A stretch of DNA of 23,053 nucleotides from Bifidobacterium breve (GTDB lineage Bacteria; Actinomycetota; Thermoleophilia; Miltoncostaeales; Miltoncostaeaceae): assembly GCA_945876305.1 (NCBI GenBank), contig CAMCOB010000011.1, forward strand, positions 1 through 23,053, in the 5' to 3' direction. Made by a program: the position numbers and the translations under genes. Below are positions 6,834 to 17,095 of the stretch, piece after piece; position 1 is the first letter of the stretch, and each line of letters opens with the position of its first letter. Under the pieces are notes generated by a model. That model worked only from the letters and a program-made list of their open reading frames with translations. It was not told the origin of the DNA and searched no databases.

Positions 6834-8624
6834 GTGCTGAATGGCCGCCTTTATCGGCTCTCGTGGCTGGTGGCGCTCGTCGCCCTGCTCGTCGCCCTGC
6901 TTACCCTTGAATCGCCGGGAGGCGCACCCGAACCTCCGCTGCCCCCGGCGTTCGACGCCATTGCCGCACGTGGGCTGGCCGCCGACCTGAACGAGGTCGC
7001 CCCGCAGCGGGTGCCGGGCACAGCGGGGGATCAGCGTGCCGCAGACTGGATGGTGACGCAGTTTGAGGGCGTGCCGGGTGCCACGGCGGTACGGCGTCAG
7101 GTGTTCTCGGTCACCACACCCGGTGGTCGTATCACCACTCAGAACGTCTACGTCTCGCTGCCAGCGCCCAGCGGCATTTCGTCGCGCCATGCCCTCATCA
7201 TCTCGGCCCCCCGCGACACCCCACCTGGCGTGACCGGGGGCGAGAGCGGCTCAGCCGTGCTGGTGCAGTTGGCACGGGCACTTGGCACGGTGGCGCGCGA
7301 GCGCCCCGTCCTTGTGGTGTCGACGGGCGGATCCACCATCGGCAACGCCGGTGCACGTTGGTTCGCGGAGCGGTTTAACCAGGTGCCGGTCGAGGCTGCC
7401 ATCTCGCTGGATGATCCGGCCGGTGATCCGGCGGCCCTGCACATCTGGGACGACGGCCAGGACGGTCGACGTGCGCTGGCACTCGGCGCCGCAGCCGTGC
7501 AAGCCGCCGGTCGCGCGGGCGCCAGCGTTGCCAATGCCCCGGGCCCATTTCCCCAGATCGCCGCAATGGGTGTGCCGCAGACCAGCGGTGATCAGGCGGC
7601 CTACATCGCCGCGGGTATCCCGTCCGTCTCGCTGGCTTCCCGTCCCGAGCACCCCGCGGTGGGTGGCAACCTGGCCACGGAGGCAGCCCTTGGATCGTCG
7701 GGGCGCACCGCCGAGACATTGCTCGGCGCACTCGACACGGTGGATTCGGTGTCGCGGCCATCCGCCGGCCTCATCATCGGCGACCGGGAATTGCGTTCGG
7801 TGATGAGCCGCATCGTCATCCTGCTCCTCGCCCTTCCCCTCTTCGTGGCGGCGCTCGATCTGGCAGTGCGTCTGCGCCGGGCCGGGGTGCGCGTGCTTCC
7901 CTTCATCGCCGCCCTCGGGTGGCGCCTGTTGCCGCTGGTGGTCGGAATGCTGGTGGCCCATCTGCTGGCCACCGCAGGCATGCTGGCGTCGGCAGCCGGC
8001 GGATGGCCCCCGCTGGCGGGTTCGGTGCCATTCGACCTGCCGGCAGTTGTGGCAATGCTGCTGGCCGTGGGTGCCGGTGTGCTCACCTGGCTGGCCGTGC
8101 GCCTGCGGGCAATCCGCCGGGATGCCGAGGTGGCGTCCCGTGCCGCTGCGGGCGTCATCGCCCTTGGCGGGGTCTGTCTGGTGCTCTGGATCGTGAGTCC
8201 ATTTGCACTGGTCATCGCCCTTCCGGCGGCCCACGCGGCGCTGGTGGTCACCCGCGCCCGGCGGTCGTGGCAAGTGGTGGCGCTGGCCATTATCGCCATG
8301 ACACCGATCGTGCTTCTGTGCGTCTGGTTGTCTGGTCGCATCGACCGCGGCTTCGTCGGGTCGGTGTGGTACCTCATCGAGACGACGCTGGCCGGTGGGC
8401 GCGGGGTCGCCGGCCCAGTGCTGGCCGCCGCGATCCTGATGATTGCCTGGAGCCTCGGGGGTCTGGTGATGCGCCGGGTGCGTCGCGGCCTGGTGGCTGC
8501 CGGTCCCTATAAGCCCATTCCCAGCGAGCATGAGCGGCAGGCCCGTCGCGGCCGCCGCCCGCTTCCATCGCTCGGTCGCCGTCGCGACCGCCGCCGTGAG
8601 ACCACTGGAGGTCCCACCCGTTGA
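6834..8624 (+). CDS. M28-fold pseudopeptidase with C-terminal polytopic domain (Gaa1-like layout)
   Basis: From the GTG at 6834 the product has 596 residues; in-frame ATGs at 6759 and 6789 would add hydrophilic residues ahead of the first TM. Order of parts: TM1 at about 12-26, an extracytoplasmic M28-like domain at about 35-310, about seven TM segments between 327 and 546, and a basic cytoplasmic tail. The M28 fold shows in a LARAL helix, a VLVVSTGG strand, AAISLDD, and AAYIAAGIPSVSL. The metal ligands are largely missing: APRD (125-128) replaces AHYD, GGES (135-138) replaces the DDN region, GGST (165-168) replaces the GEE pair, and SGDQ (251-254) replaces SDH; only the Asp in SLDD remains. 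It is unlikely to be a metallopeptidase. The architecture recalls the GPI transamidase subunit Gaa1. It leads an operon of glycosyltransferases joined by TTGA/GTGA/ATGA overlaps. Confidence 0.75.
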   Translation: MLNGRLYRLSWLVALVALLVALLTLESPGGAPEPPLPPAFDAIAARGLAADLNEVAPQRVPGTAGDQRAADWMVTQFEGVPGATAVRRQVFSVTTPGGRITTQNVYVSLPAPSGISSRHALIISAPRDTPPGVTGGESGSAVLVQLARALGTVARERPVLVVSTGGSTIGNAGARWFAERFNQVPVEAAISLDDPAGDPAALHIWDDGQDGRRALALGAAAVQAAGRAGASVANAPGPFPQIAAMGVPQTSGDQAAYIAAGIPSVSLASRPEHPAVGGNLATEAALGSSGRTAETLLGALDTVDSVSRPSAGLIIGDRELRSVMSRIVILLLALPLFVAALDLAVRLRRAGVRVLPFIAALGWRLLPLVVGMLVAHLLATAGMLASAAGGWPPLAGSVPFDLPAVVAMLLAVGAGVLTWLAVRLRAIRRDAEVASRAAAGVIALGGVCLVLWIVSPFALVIALPAAHAALVVTRARRSWQVVALAIIAMTPIVLLCVWLSGRIDRGFVGSVWYLIETTLAGGRGVAGPVLAAAILMIAWSLGGLVMRRVRRGLVAAGPYKPIPSEHERQARRGRRPLPSLGRRRDRRRETTGGPTR

Positions 8625-9571
8625 CTGCGCCACGTCTCATCTCCGTCGTCATCCCGGTGTACGACGAGCGCGACTCGCTCGAGCAGTTGGTGAATGAACT
8701 GCTGCCAGTCATGCGCACCGTCGGTACGCCGCACGAGGTGATCTTCATCGACGACGGCTCACGCGATGGCAGCGACGTGGTGCTCGCGGGTCTTGCGGCG
8801 CTTCACGAACAGATCCGCGTCATCAAGATGCGAAGCAACTTCGGGAAGGGGCCGGCACTCACCGCCGGCTTCACCGAGGCAGAGGGTGATGTCATCATCA
8901 CGCTCGACGCCGACCTGCAGGATGACCCCGCCGAGATCCCGCGGATGCTCGCCGCGCTTGCCGAGGGCGCCGACCTGGTGTCGGGGTGGAAAAAGGAGCG
9001 CCACGACCCGTGGAACAAGCGCATCCCGTCGAAGATCTTCAACGCCACTGCCCGCAAGGCATCCGGGCTTAAGCTTCACGATCTCAACTGTGGGTTCAAG
9101 GCCTATCGCGCAGACGTGGTGAAAGCGCTGGCGATCCCCGGTGAGATGTACCGCTTCATCCCCGCCATTGCGGCGTCTGAGGGCTTTGCGGTCGTGGAGA
9201 TCCCTGTCAATCACCGGGCGCGGCAGCACGGCACGAGCAAGTACGGATTTGAGCGGTACCTACGCGGGCTCCTCGACCTGGTGACCATCTCGATCGTCGG
9301 CAGATTTCGTCACCGGCCCATGCACCTGTTTGGCGGCGCCGGTCTGCTGCTGTTCTTCATTGGTGTCTTGATCGGCATTTACCTCACGGTGCTCAAGTTC
9401 TTTGGCGAGGCCATCGGGGGCCGCCCGCTGCTCATCCTCGCGGTGCTGCTCATCGTGGTGGGCGTCCAGTTGTTCACCCTCGGCCTTGTGAGCGAGCTGA
9501 TCCAGCGCGGTCGCCTGCGGTCGGAGGAGGACGAGGCGGCGTCACGCATCGAGCGCATCATCGAGGGGTGA
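8621..9571 (+). CDS. GT2 polyprenyl-phosphate glycosyltransferase (DPM1/ArnC-like)
   Basis: The start is a TTG overlapping the previous TGA (TTGA). The 316-residue protein has a GT-A domain: VIPVYDERDS at 10-19, the nucleotide site IDDGSRDGS at 43-51, the DxD-type LDADLQDDP at 95-103, and the late RQHGTSKYG at 201-209. These are typical of dolichol-phosphate-mannose synthase and ArnC/DesK-type enzymes that load a sugar onto undecaprenyl or decaprenyl phosphate. Two TM helices follow at about 236-258 and 270-291, then an acidic tail facing the cytosol. It probably makes a lipid-linked monosaccharide that is used on the outer face of the membrane, matching the downstream flippase-like and GT-C-like genes. 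The transferred sugar cannot be read from the sequence. Confidence 0.9.
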   Translation: MTAPRLISVVIPVYDERDSLEQLVNELLPVMRTVGTPHEVIFIDDGSRDGSDVVLAGLAALHEQIRVIKMRSNFGKGPALTAGFTEAEGDVIITLDADLQDDPAEIPRMLAALAEGADLVSGWKKERHDPWNKRIPSKIFNATARKASGLKLHDLNCGFKAYRADVVKALAIPGEMYRFIPAIAASEGFAVVEIPVNHRARQHGTSKYGFERYLRGLLDLVTISIVGRFRHRPMHLFGGAGLLLFFIGVLIGIYLTVLKFFGEAIGGRPLLILAVLLIVVGVQLFTLGLVSELIQRGRLRSEEDEAASRIERIIEG

Positions 9572-10686
9572 TCAGCCCGCTGCGAGTCGAGTGGGTGGGC
9601 ACCTACGAGCGCGACTATCCGCGTACTCGTGTGCTCGTGGAGGGCCTGCGCGCGCGCGGGGTCGTTGTTGATGAGCGCCACAGGCCCGTGTGGGAGCGCA
9701 CCACCCACAAGGCCGGGGGCTTCCTCTCGCCGGGAAATCTCATGAAGGCCGGTGGCAGTTACGTGGCGGCCTGGGCCGGCCTGGCCGTGGAGCGGCATCC
9801 GGGCGGGTCACCGCACGTGGTGGTGGCGGGATACCCGGCGCAGCCCGACGCGGTGCCGGCATGGATGGTGGCCCGTCGCCACCGTGCGCTGCTGGTGGTG
9901 GACATGATGATCTCGCTCACCGACACGCTGGCCGGCGACCGCGCGCGCGTGGGTCGCGTGGGTGGTGCGGTGCTGGCCGGGATCGACCGCACCACGCTGC
10001 GTCTGGCCGACCTCGTGCTGTGCGACACCCGCGCCAACGCCAACTTCATGGCTATGCGCTTTGGCGTGCCACGGCACCGCCTGGTGGTGGCGCCAGTGGG
10101 TGCCGAACCCGATGCCTTTCCGCCCACCCCACAGCCGTCCGGAGCCCTGCACGTGCTCTGGTACGGCAAGCTCGCGCCCATGCATGGCCTCGACGTCATC
10201 GTGAGCGCAGCGCGCGGTGAGGGCGTGCCGCCCATCCGCCTCATCGGCAGTGGTCAGCTCGACAGCTGGCTGGAACATGAGATGCGTCGCGACCCCCCGC
10301 AGGCGCTGCAGCACGTGTCGTGGGTGCCCTACGAGGCGCTCTCGGGCGAGATTGCATCGAGCGCAGTGGTGCTGGGTGTGTTTGGCCGCAGCGACAAGGC
10401 CTCGCGGGTCATCCCCAACAAGGTGTTTCAGGCCATGGCGGCTGCACGCCCGGTGGTGACCGCCGACACGCCCGGTATCCGCGAGGCCCTGGTGCACGGG
10501 GAGAACGCGCTGCTGGTGCCCGCCGGCGACCCCGATGCGCTGGCCGATGCGCTCCGCACACTTACCGGCGACCCTGCCCTGCGCGAGCGCCTTGGCACCG
10601 CGGCGCGTCGACGGTACGAAGAGATGGGCACCCCCCAAGCGGTGGCAGAGCCCCTGCTCGACGCCATTGAGCGCAGCCGACCGTGA
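9568..10686 (+). CDS. GT4-family glycosyltransferase
   Basis: The 372-residue GT-B protein starts at a GTG that overlaps the GT2 stop (GTGA). The N-terminal Rossmann part holds the acceptor side (EWVGTYERDYPRT at 8-20). The C-terminal part begins at VLWYGKLAPMHGLDV (196-210), followed by IRLIGSGQL (223-231) and the donor motif around PNKVFQAMAAARPVVTADTP and GIREAL (283-308). In the usual GT4 EX7E motif the first Glu is replaced here by Gln288, while Glu306 is kept; other subfamilies reading NKVYQALA also show this. No TM segment is visible, so it is cytosolic or peripheral. It probably extends a lipid-linked or protein-linked glycan made by this operon. Sugar and acceptor unknown. Confidence 0.88.
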   Translation: MISPLRVEWVGTYERDYPRTRVLVEGLRARGVVVDERHRPVWERTTHKAGGFLSPGNLMKAGGSYVAAWAGLAVERHPGGSPHVVVAGYPAQPDAVPAWMVARRHRALLVVDMMISLTDTLAGDRARVGRVGGAVLAGIDRTTLRLADLVLCDTRANANFMAMRFGVPRHRLVVAPVGAEPDAFPPTPQPSGALHVLWYGKLAPMHGLDVIVSAARGEGVPPIRLIGSGQLDSWLEHEMRRDPPQALQHVSWVPYEALSGEIASSAVVLGVFGRSDKASRVIPNKVFQAMAAARPVVTADTPGIREALVHGENALLVPAGDPDALADALRTLTGDPALRERLGTAARRRYEEMGTPQAVAEPLLDAIERSRP

Positions 10687-11603
10687 GCGATCGCGGCAAC
10701 CTCATGCGCGCGCTGGGCACTGTGGCCGGGCTACTCATCATCGCTGCCCTTGGGTGGACGGTGTACAACGCGTGGGATGTCGTCACCGCATTCGACTGGC
10801 AGCCATCAGCGGGCTGGCTGGTGCTGGGCGGTGGTCTGGTGTTGGTGTCGCTGACGCTCTCGGCCTTCGCCTACAACGCGATTCTGGGTGGCCTGCACCG
10901 CCCCGCCCCGCCGGTCGCCGCCACGGTCGCTGCCTGGGCCAAGTCGTTGCTGGGGCGGTACGTGCCGGGCAACGTCCTGATGCTCGTGGGCCGTGCGGTG
11001 ATGGCCCAGGCCCATGGGGTTCCAAAGATGGTCACCCTCGCCGCGACGACCTACGAGCAGGTGATCGCACTCGCGGCGGCGGCCATGCTCGCCGTGGTTG
11101 CGCTGCTCGACATCCGGAGCGGAAGTTCCGTCGGACCGCTGGCCTGGCTGGTGCTGGGTGTGCCGCTGGCGTCGCTGCTGTTGCACCCCCGCGTGTTCGG
11201 CCCCGCATCCACATGGCTGCTGGCCCGGGTGAAGCGCCCTCCCCTCGGTGCGCTCATGCCCTTCCGCCGCGTCCTTCTCATGGTGGTCTGGTACCTCGTC
11301 ATCTCGGCGCTGCTGGCCCTCGGCGTGTGGGCGCTGGTGCGCGGGATGGGCGGCCCGGCCATCGGAAATCCGGTGGGCGTTGCCAGCGGGTTCCTGCTCG
11401 CGTTCGTGGTCTCGATGCTGGTGTTTGTGGTGCCGTCCGGGCTCGGCATCCGTGACGCCCTGTTTGCCCTGGTGCTGGCGCGCCAGGTGCCGGGCGGCGT
11501 GGCGATCGCGCTGTCGGTGGGCTCGCGCCTGGCGCTCATCGTTGTGGAGCTGGTGTTCGTCGCCCTGGCTGCGGCCTGGGGCCGGCGGGTGTCACGCCGA
11601 TGA
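10683..11603 (+). CDS. LPG-synthase-TM / YbhN-like flippase-type membrane protein (UPF0104)
   Basis: The 306-residue polytopic protein starts at a GTG overlapping the GT4 stop (GTGA). About eight hydrophobic segments are present. Two diagnostic motifs of the lysylphosphatidylglycerol-synthase TM family are visible: GRYVPGN at 91-97, in a region shared with AglD and YbhN proteins, and PSGLGIRDA at 251-259, matching the usual PGGLGVREA. Family members lacking the aminoacyl-transferase domain are thought to help move lipids or polyprenyl-linked sugars across the membrane. Its position between glycosyltransferases and a GT-C-like gene suggests flipping of the GT2 product, but this is inference from context. 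Confidence 0.85.
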   Translation: MSDRGNLMRALGTVAGLLIIAALGWTVYNAWDVVTAFDWQPSAGWLVLGGGLVLVSLTLSAFAYNAILGGLHRPAPPVAATVAAWAKSLLGRYVPGNVLMLVGRAVMAQAHGVPKMVTLAATTYEQVIALAAAAMLAVVALLDIRSGSSVGPLAWLVLGVPLASLLLHPRVFGPASTWLLARVKRPPLGALMPFRRVLLMVVWYLVISALLALGVWALVRGMGGPAIGNPVGVASGFLLAFVVSMLVFVVPSGLGIRDALFALVLARQVPGGVAIALSVGSRLALIVVELVFVALAAAWGRRVSRR

Positions 11604-13108
11604 GCACCGCCCCACTTGCTGGCCGAATGAACCTCAACGTCATCACCCGCGATCTCCCACGGTTTCTCGTGTGGCTCATGGTGGCGGGATGGGCGTCGCT
11701 CTTCTCCTGGCTGGCGGTCGAGCGCCACGAGGCGTGGTGGACCGGGCGCTTTGATCTGGGAAATATGGTGCAGGCGATCTGGAGCACCGCCCAGGGGCAT
11801 CCGCTCCAGGCCACCGACGCGGCCGGCGCGCAGATCAGCCGGCTGGGATCACATGTCGATCCGCTGCTCATGGCGTTTGCCCCGTTGCAGTGGGTCACAA
11901 CGTCACCCGTGCCCCTGCTGGTGGCGCAGGCGCTGATCGTGGCGCTGGGGGCACTGCCGGCATTTTGGCTGGGACGCCTGTGGCTGCGCGACGACCGCCT
12001 GGCTGTGGCCGCCGCCGCGGCCTACCTGCTGTATGTACCGCTGCAGTGGGCGGTACTCACCGACTTTCACGCAGTGACCCTTGCCGCGCCGCTCCTCATG
12101 TACGCCATCTGGGCAGCCGAGACCCACCGTGATGTGGTGCTCGGTGTCACTGCCGGGCTCGCCCTGATGTCGAAGGAGCAGGTGGGTCTTTCCATCGCCA
12201 TGCTCGGGCTGTGGATTGCGATCCGCCATCGCCGACGTATCGCAGGCGCCGTGCTCGCGGTCAGTGCCCTGGCATGGACCGCCATCGCGGTACTGGTCAT
12301 CATCCCCGCCGCCGGAAGTGGGCTGCCCGCCCCGTTTGCCGAGCGCTACGGCAAGTTCGGCGCCACCCCCGCAAAGGCCATCGTGGGCGCGGTCACGAAT
12401 CCGGTGGACCTCATCACCACGCTCGGCGGCTGGTCGCGTCTTTCGTATCTGCTCATCCTTCTTGTACCGCTGCTGCTGCTGCCGTTGGCCGCACCACTCC
12501 TGGCGGTGTGCGCGCTTCCTGATCTGCTCATGAACATGCTCGCCGAGTGGTGGCCCAACTACTCGGTGGAGTTCCACTACGCGGCGGTCCCGAGTCCGTA
12601 CCTCATTGCCGCTGCCCTGCTCGGGCTCTCACACCTGCGCGAGCACGGGCGCCCCCTCTGGCTTGGCCGCGCGGCGCGGGCGAGCGGGGGAATGGCGCTG
12701 GCGCTGGTTGTCGCGGGAGTGCTGGCCACCATGATCAAGGGCCCGCTGCCGTGGTTTCAGGGCGTGTCGGTGGCATCGCCCTCGCGACTGGCGCAGTACG
12801 AGCGCACTGCGACGTCGGAGGCACTCGACCAAGCCGCCGCGCTCATCCCGGATGGCGCCATCGTGTCGGCGGGGAATAACCCCGGTGGGCACCTGTCGGC
12901 CCGCACCCGGATCCTGGTGTTTCCGGCCATCGACGATGCCGAATGGGTGATCGTGGACCGGACGCGCCCCGATATGTACGACCGTCTTGACCCCCGGGGT
13001 TTCCAGGCGGCGCTTGACAACCTGGCAAGGCGCGCCGACTTCCGGCTTGTGTGGAATACGGGCGGCGTCGTGGTGTTCCACAGAGTGCGCCCCCAGGCGG
13101 GTACATGA
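11600..13108 (+). CDS. DUF2079 polytopic membrane protein, GT-C-like
   Basis: The 502-residue protein starts at an ATG overlapping the previous stop (ATGA). It has about nine to ten TM segments and the signature of DUF2079: FDLGNMVQAIW at 51-61 in the first extracytoplasmic loop, then GSHVDPLLM at 83-91. The acidic residue in loop 1 (Asp52) is placed like the catalytic acid of GT-C enzymes, which use polyprenyl-phosphate sugars outside the membrane. LTDFHAVTLAAPLL, a conserved MSKEQVGLSI stretch, and a hydrophilic C-terminal domain (from about residue 385) follow. It is a reasonable acceptor-side enzyme for the sugar loaded by the GT2 protein. DUF2079 proteins have no established substrate, so this remains a model. 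Confidence 0.85.
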   Translation: MSTAPLAGRMNLNVITRDLPRFLVWLMVAGWASLFSWLAVERHEAWWTGRFDLGNMVQAIWSTAQGHPLQATDAAGAQISRLGSHVDPLLMAFAPLQWVTTSPVPLLVAQALIVALGALPAFWLGRLWLRDDRLAVAAAAAYLLYVPLQWAVLTDFHAVTLAAPLLMYAIWAAETHRDVVLGVTAGLALMSKEQVGLSIAMLGLWIAIRHRRRIAGAVLAVSALAWTAIAVLVIIPAAGSGLPAPFAERYGKFGATPAKAIVGAVTNPVDLITTLGGWSRLSYLLILLVPLLLLPLAAPLLAVCALPDLLMNMLAEWWPNYSVEFHYAAVPSPYLIAAALLGLSHLREHGRPLWLGRAARASGGMALALVVAGVLATMIKGPLPWFQGVSVASPSRLAQYERTATSEALDQAAALIPDGAIVSAGNNPGGHLSARTRILVFPAIDDAEWVIVDRTRPDMYDRLDPRGFQAALDNLARRADFRLVWNTGGVVVFHRVRPQAGT

Positions 13109-13589
13109 GCATGCGCGTGCCCGTGCTCGGTCTCGCGACGACGGGTTGCGGCCTGCTGCTTGCCTTCCTTCCCGGGCTCCCGTGGTACTCGGCCGACCTC
13201 CCCACGGGCTCGGCCCAGCTGTCGGGGTATGGCGCCACCGGTGGCACGTGGATTCTTCCCGTCGCTGGTGTGGTGCTGGCGGTCGCGGGGCTCCTCACCA
13301 TCTGGTGGAGGCCCCGCACAGGCACCCGACTGGCACGCATTATCGGCGCGTTCATCGTGATGGCCGCGGTGGTGGCTGTGGGGTGGGCGGCGCGCGCCGC
13401 GCTCGTGCCCGCCGTTGGTGTGGTGGCCGAACGCCCCGGCATGCCCGCATCGCCGCTCGGCGGCGACTGGATCATCACCGTGCTGCCCGCGGCATGGATC
13501 ACCATCGCAGCGGCAGCCCTCGCGGGAATGGCCGGCATCCTGCTGCTCACCGCCCGCCCGAAGGACATGATCGGGGCGGAGGACGTCTC

Positions 13590-13593
<4 letters not shown>
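13105..13593 (+). CDS. Small four-TM membrane protein
   Basis: I start at the ATG at 13105, which overlaps the DUF2079 stop as ATGA; an in-frame ATG at 13051 would lie inside that gene. The 162-residue product has four hydrophobic segments (about residues 3-23, 46-66, 75-97 and 124-149). A PWYSADL motif follows TM1 and an extracytoplasmic loop carries Gly/Pro-rich sequence. The layout resembles small actinobacterial membrane proteins of the Trp-operon-associated type (LPWY near TM1), but I do not claim that assignment. It is the last gene of the glycosylation cassette. Its TAG forms the palindrome CTAG with the stop codon of the convergent PBP gene. Confidence 0.7.
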
Positions 13594-15766
<2,173 letters not shown>

Positions 15767-15770
<4 letters not shown>

Positions 15771-16294
15771 CGGGCCGCTCCCGCTGTTGCCAGCGGACGG
15801 ATATCCCAGACCACCCGGCCGGTGCGGTAGTCAAGAAGTCCAATTACCTGATCGGGTCCGCCATTCACGCGACCCTGCACCACCCACTGCAGCGGATCGG
15901 CCGGAGCCACCACGTCATGTCCGCTACGGGGGTGGGCGCCACCATCGGGAACGGGAACGGTCCACGGGGAGGGAAGGGATTTGAGTGACACGTCGGCAGC
16001 CACGGCCGGGCTTCCGGCCCACAGCTGCGCGGCTTCCTGCATGGCGACGTCGGGCGTTCCCAGGCGGGGATTGCGCGACGCCGTCACCGAATCCCACAGA
16101 AATGCCCAGCCATTGGCGGGGTTGGCCAGCACCTCGCCCGCTGGCTGCACGGAGTAGGCAGTCGCGACGAACGAGGGGATCCAGGCAATGACCACCGCAG
16201 CGCCCGCAATAAGCGCCACGCGGGTACGGCCACGAGCACCGTGGGGATGGCGGTCGCTGGTACCTGAGGGCAGTGTGGAGGTGGTTCCGGGCAC
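15767..16294 (-). CDS. Single-pass membrane protein coupled to PBP1A, unknown family
   Basis: I favour the GTG at 16294, giving 175 residues, because a TATACT box sits eight bases upstream. ATGs at 16381 and 16402 are in frame and would add a poorly structured N-terminus. After about 25 hydrophilic residues comes one TM (VALIAGAAVVIAWIPSFVAT). An extracytoplasmic part follows, with LANPANGWAFLWDSVTASRNPRLG, then VPVPDGGAHPRSG, then a strand-rich end (QWVVQGRVNGGPDQVIG and LLDYRTGRVVWDI). The topology and stop/start overlap with PBP1A (ATGA) suggest a periplasm-side partner or regulator of the synthase, but no known PBP activator family is recognised. It is divergent from the HAD gene. Confidence 0.65.
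15778..15782 (-). promoter_or_regulatory. Shine-Dalgarno of the PBP1A gene
   Basis: On the minus strand GGGAG lies seven bases before the ATG at 15770, inside the end of the upstream coding region. It shows that the PBP can be initiated independently as well as by coupling through the ATGA overlap. Confidence 0.6.
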
Positions 16295-16302
16295 GGCCGC
16301 CG

Positions 16303-16308
16303 AGTATA
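16303..16308 (-). promoter_or_regulatory. TATACT -10 box, candidate leaderless start of the PBP operon
   Basis: TATACT on the minus strand is the best -10 match in the window and ends eight bases before the GTG at 16294. No Shine-Dalgarno precedes that GTG. A -35 cannot be seen in the GC-rich upstream stretch. The box decides the start choice for the PBP-coupled protein; if the ATG at 16402 were used instead, the box would lie inside the coding region. Confidence 0.5.
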
Positions 16309-16420
16309 GGACCGGGGCGGCATCCGCCCGCGCGCCGTGGTCGGGACGTACCCTTCCCCCTGTGGCGTCCCCCGCTCCCATTTCACGATCCGTGTCATCC
16401 ATTAGTTCATTGGGGCTTCG

Positions 16421-17095
16421 GTGACGGTGCGCGCGGTCCTGCTCGACGCGTTCGGCACGCTTCTTCGTATGGAGCCACCGGCCCCGGTGCTCACCGCCCT
16501 GATGGCCGACGCCGGTTTTCCGCTGGACGAGCAACAGGTGGCCGATGCCCTCGCCCTCGAGATACGCCATTACCGGTTGCGTATGCAGCTGGGGCGCGAT
16601 GCACAGGGGCTGGCGGCGCTGCGTGCCGAGTGCGCCGGAGTGCTCGTTGATGCGCTCGGTCCCGGAGCGCCGCCCATCCCGCTGGCCACCGACCTCTTGG
16701 TGGAATCCCTGCGTTTTCACCTGTTCGACGACGTGCTGCCGGCCCTTGACCGTCTGGACGACCTGGATCTGGTGCTCGGCGTGGTGAGCAACTGGGATTG
16801 CGCGCTGCCCCAGCACCTGACCCGTCTGGGGGTGGCCGACCGCTTTGGGGTCATCGTTGCGAGTGCGGCGGCTGGCTATCAAAAGCCCGATCCCGCCATC
16901 TTCACCACGGCCCTCTCCGCCCTCGGCATGGCACCGGCGGAGGCACTGCACGTTGGCGACCGTCGCGTGGAGGACCTGGACGGTGCCCGAAGCGCCGGGC
17001 TCCAGGCGCTGCTCCTGGACCGCTCCCCGCAGGCCGAGGCCGCGGATGACGTCATCACGACGCTGGTACAGATTCCCGTAAGAATTGCCGCATGA
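16421..17095 (+). CDS. HAD-superfamily IA hydrolase, REG-2/HDHD3-like
   Basis: The 224-residue cytosolic protein starts at GTG 16421 (another GTG at 16427 is possible). Motif I is DAFGT with nucleophile Asp9, motif II Ser123 in VVSNWD, motif III Lys155 in QKPDP, and motif IV HVGDRRVEDLDGA with Asp180 and Asp185. The second Asp of the usual DxDGT is replaced by Phe11, as in L-2-haloacid dehalogenases and the REG-2/HDHD3 branch; the SNWD at motif II also fits the latter. A cap domain spans about 18-100. Ordinary phosphatase activity is therefore uncertain, because the general acid is absent. It is followed by two membrane proteins joined by ATGA overlaps, but no functional link is obvious. Confidence 0.85.
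   Translation: MTVRAVLLDAFGTLLRMEPPAPVLTALMADAGFPLDEQQVADALALEIRHYRLRMQLGRDAQGLAALRAECAGVLVDALGPGAPPIPLATDLLVESLRFHLFDDVLPALDRLDDLDLVLGVVSNWDCALPQHLTRLGVADRFGVIVASAAAGYQKPDPAIFTTALSALGMAPAEALHVGDRRVEDLDGARSAGLQALLLDRSPQAEAADDVITTLVQIPVRIAA

Noticed and set aside
6834..7830. Reading the first cassette gene as an active M28 aminopeptidase.
   Set aside because: Four of the five metal-ligand positions are replaced, so the fold call is kept but not the activity.
7251..8633. A 460-codon minus-strand frame across the pseudo-M28 gene.
   Set aside because: Its translation is dominated by Gln, His, Arg and Gly with no recognisable motif, and it is fully antisense to a well-supported membrane protein.
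16295..16402. The longer starts (ATG 16402 or 16381) for the PBP-coupled protein.
   Set aside because: The added residues are disordered, no Shine-Dalgarno precedes them and they would place the best -10 box of the window inside the coding region. Not fully excluded.
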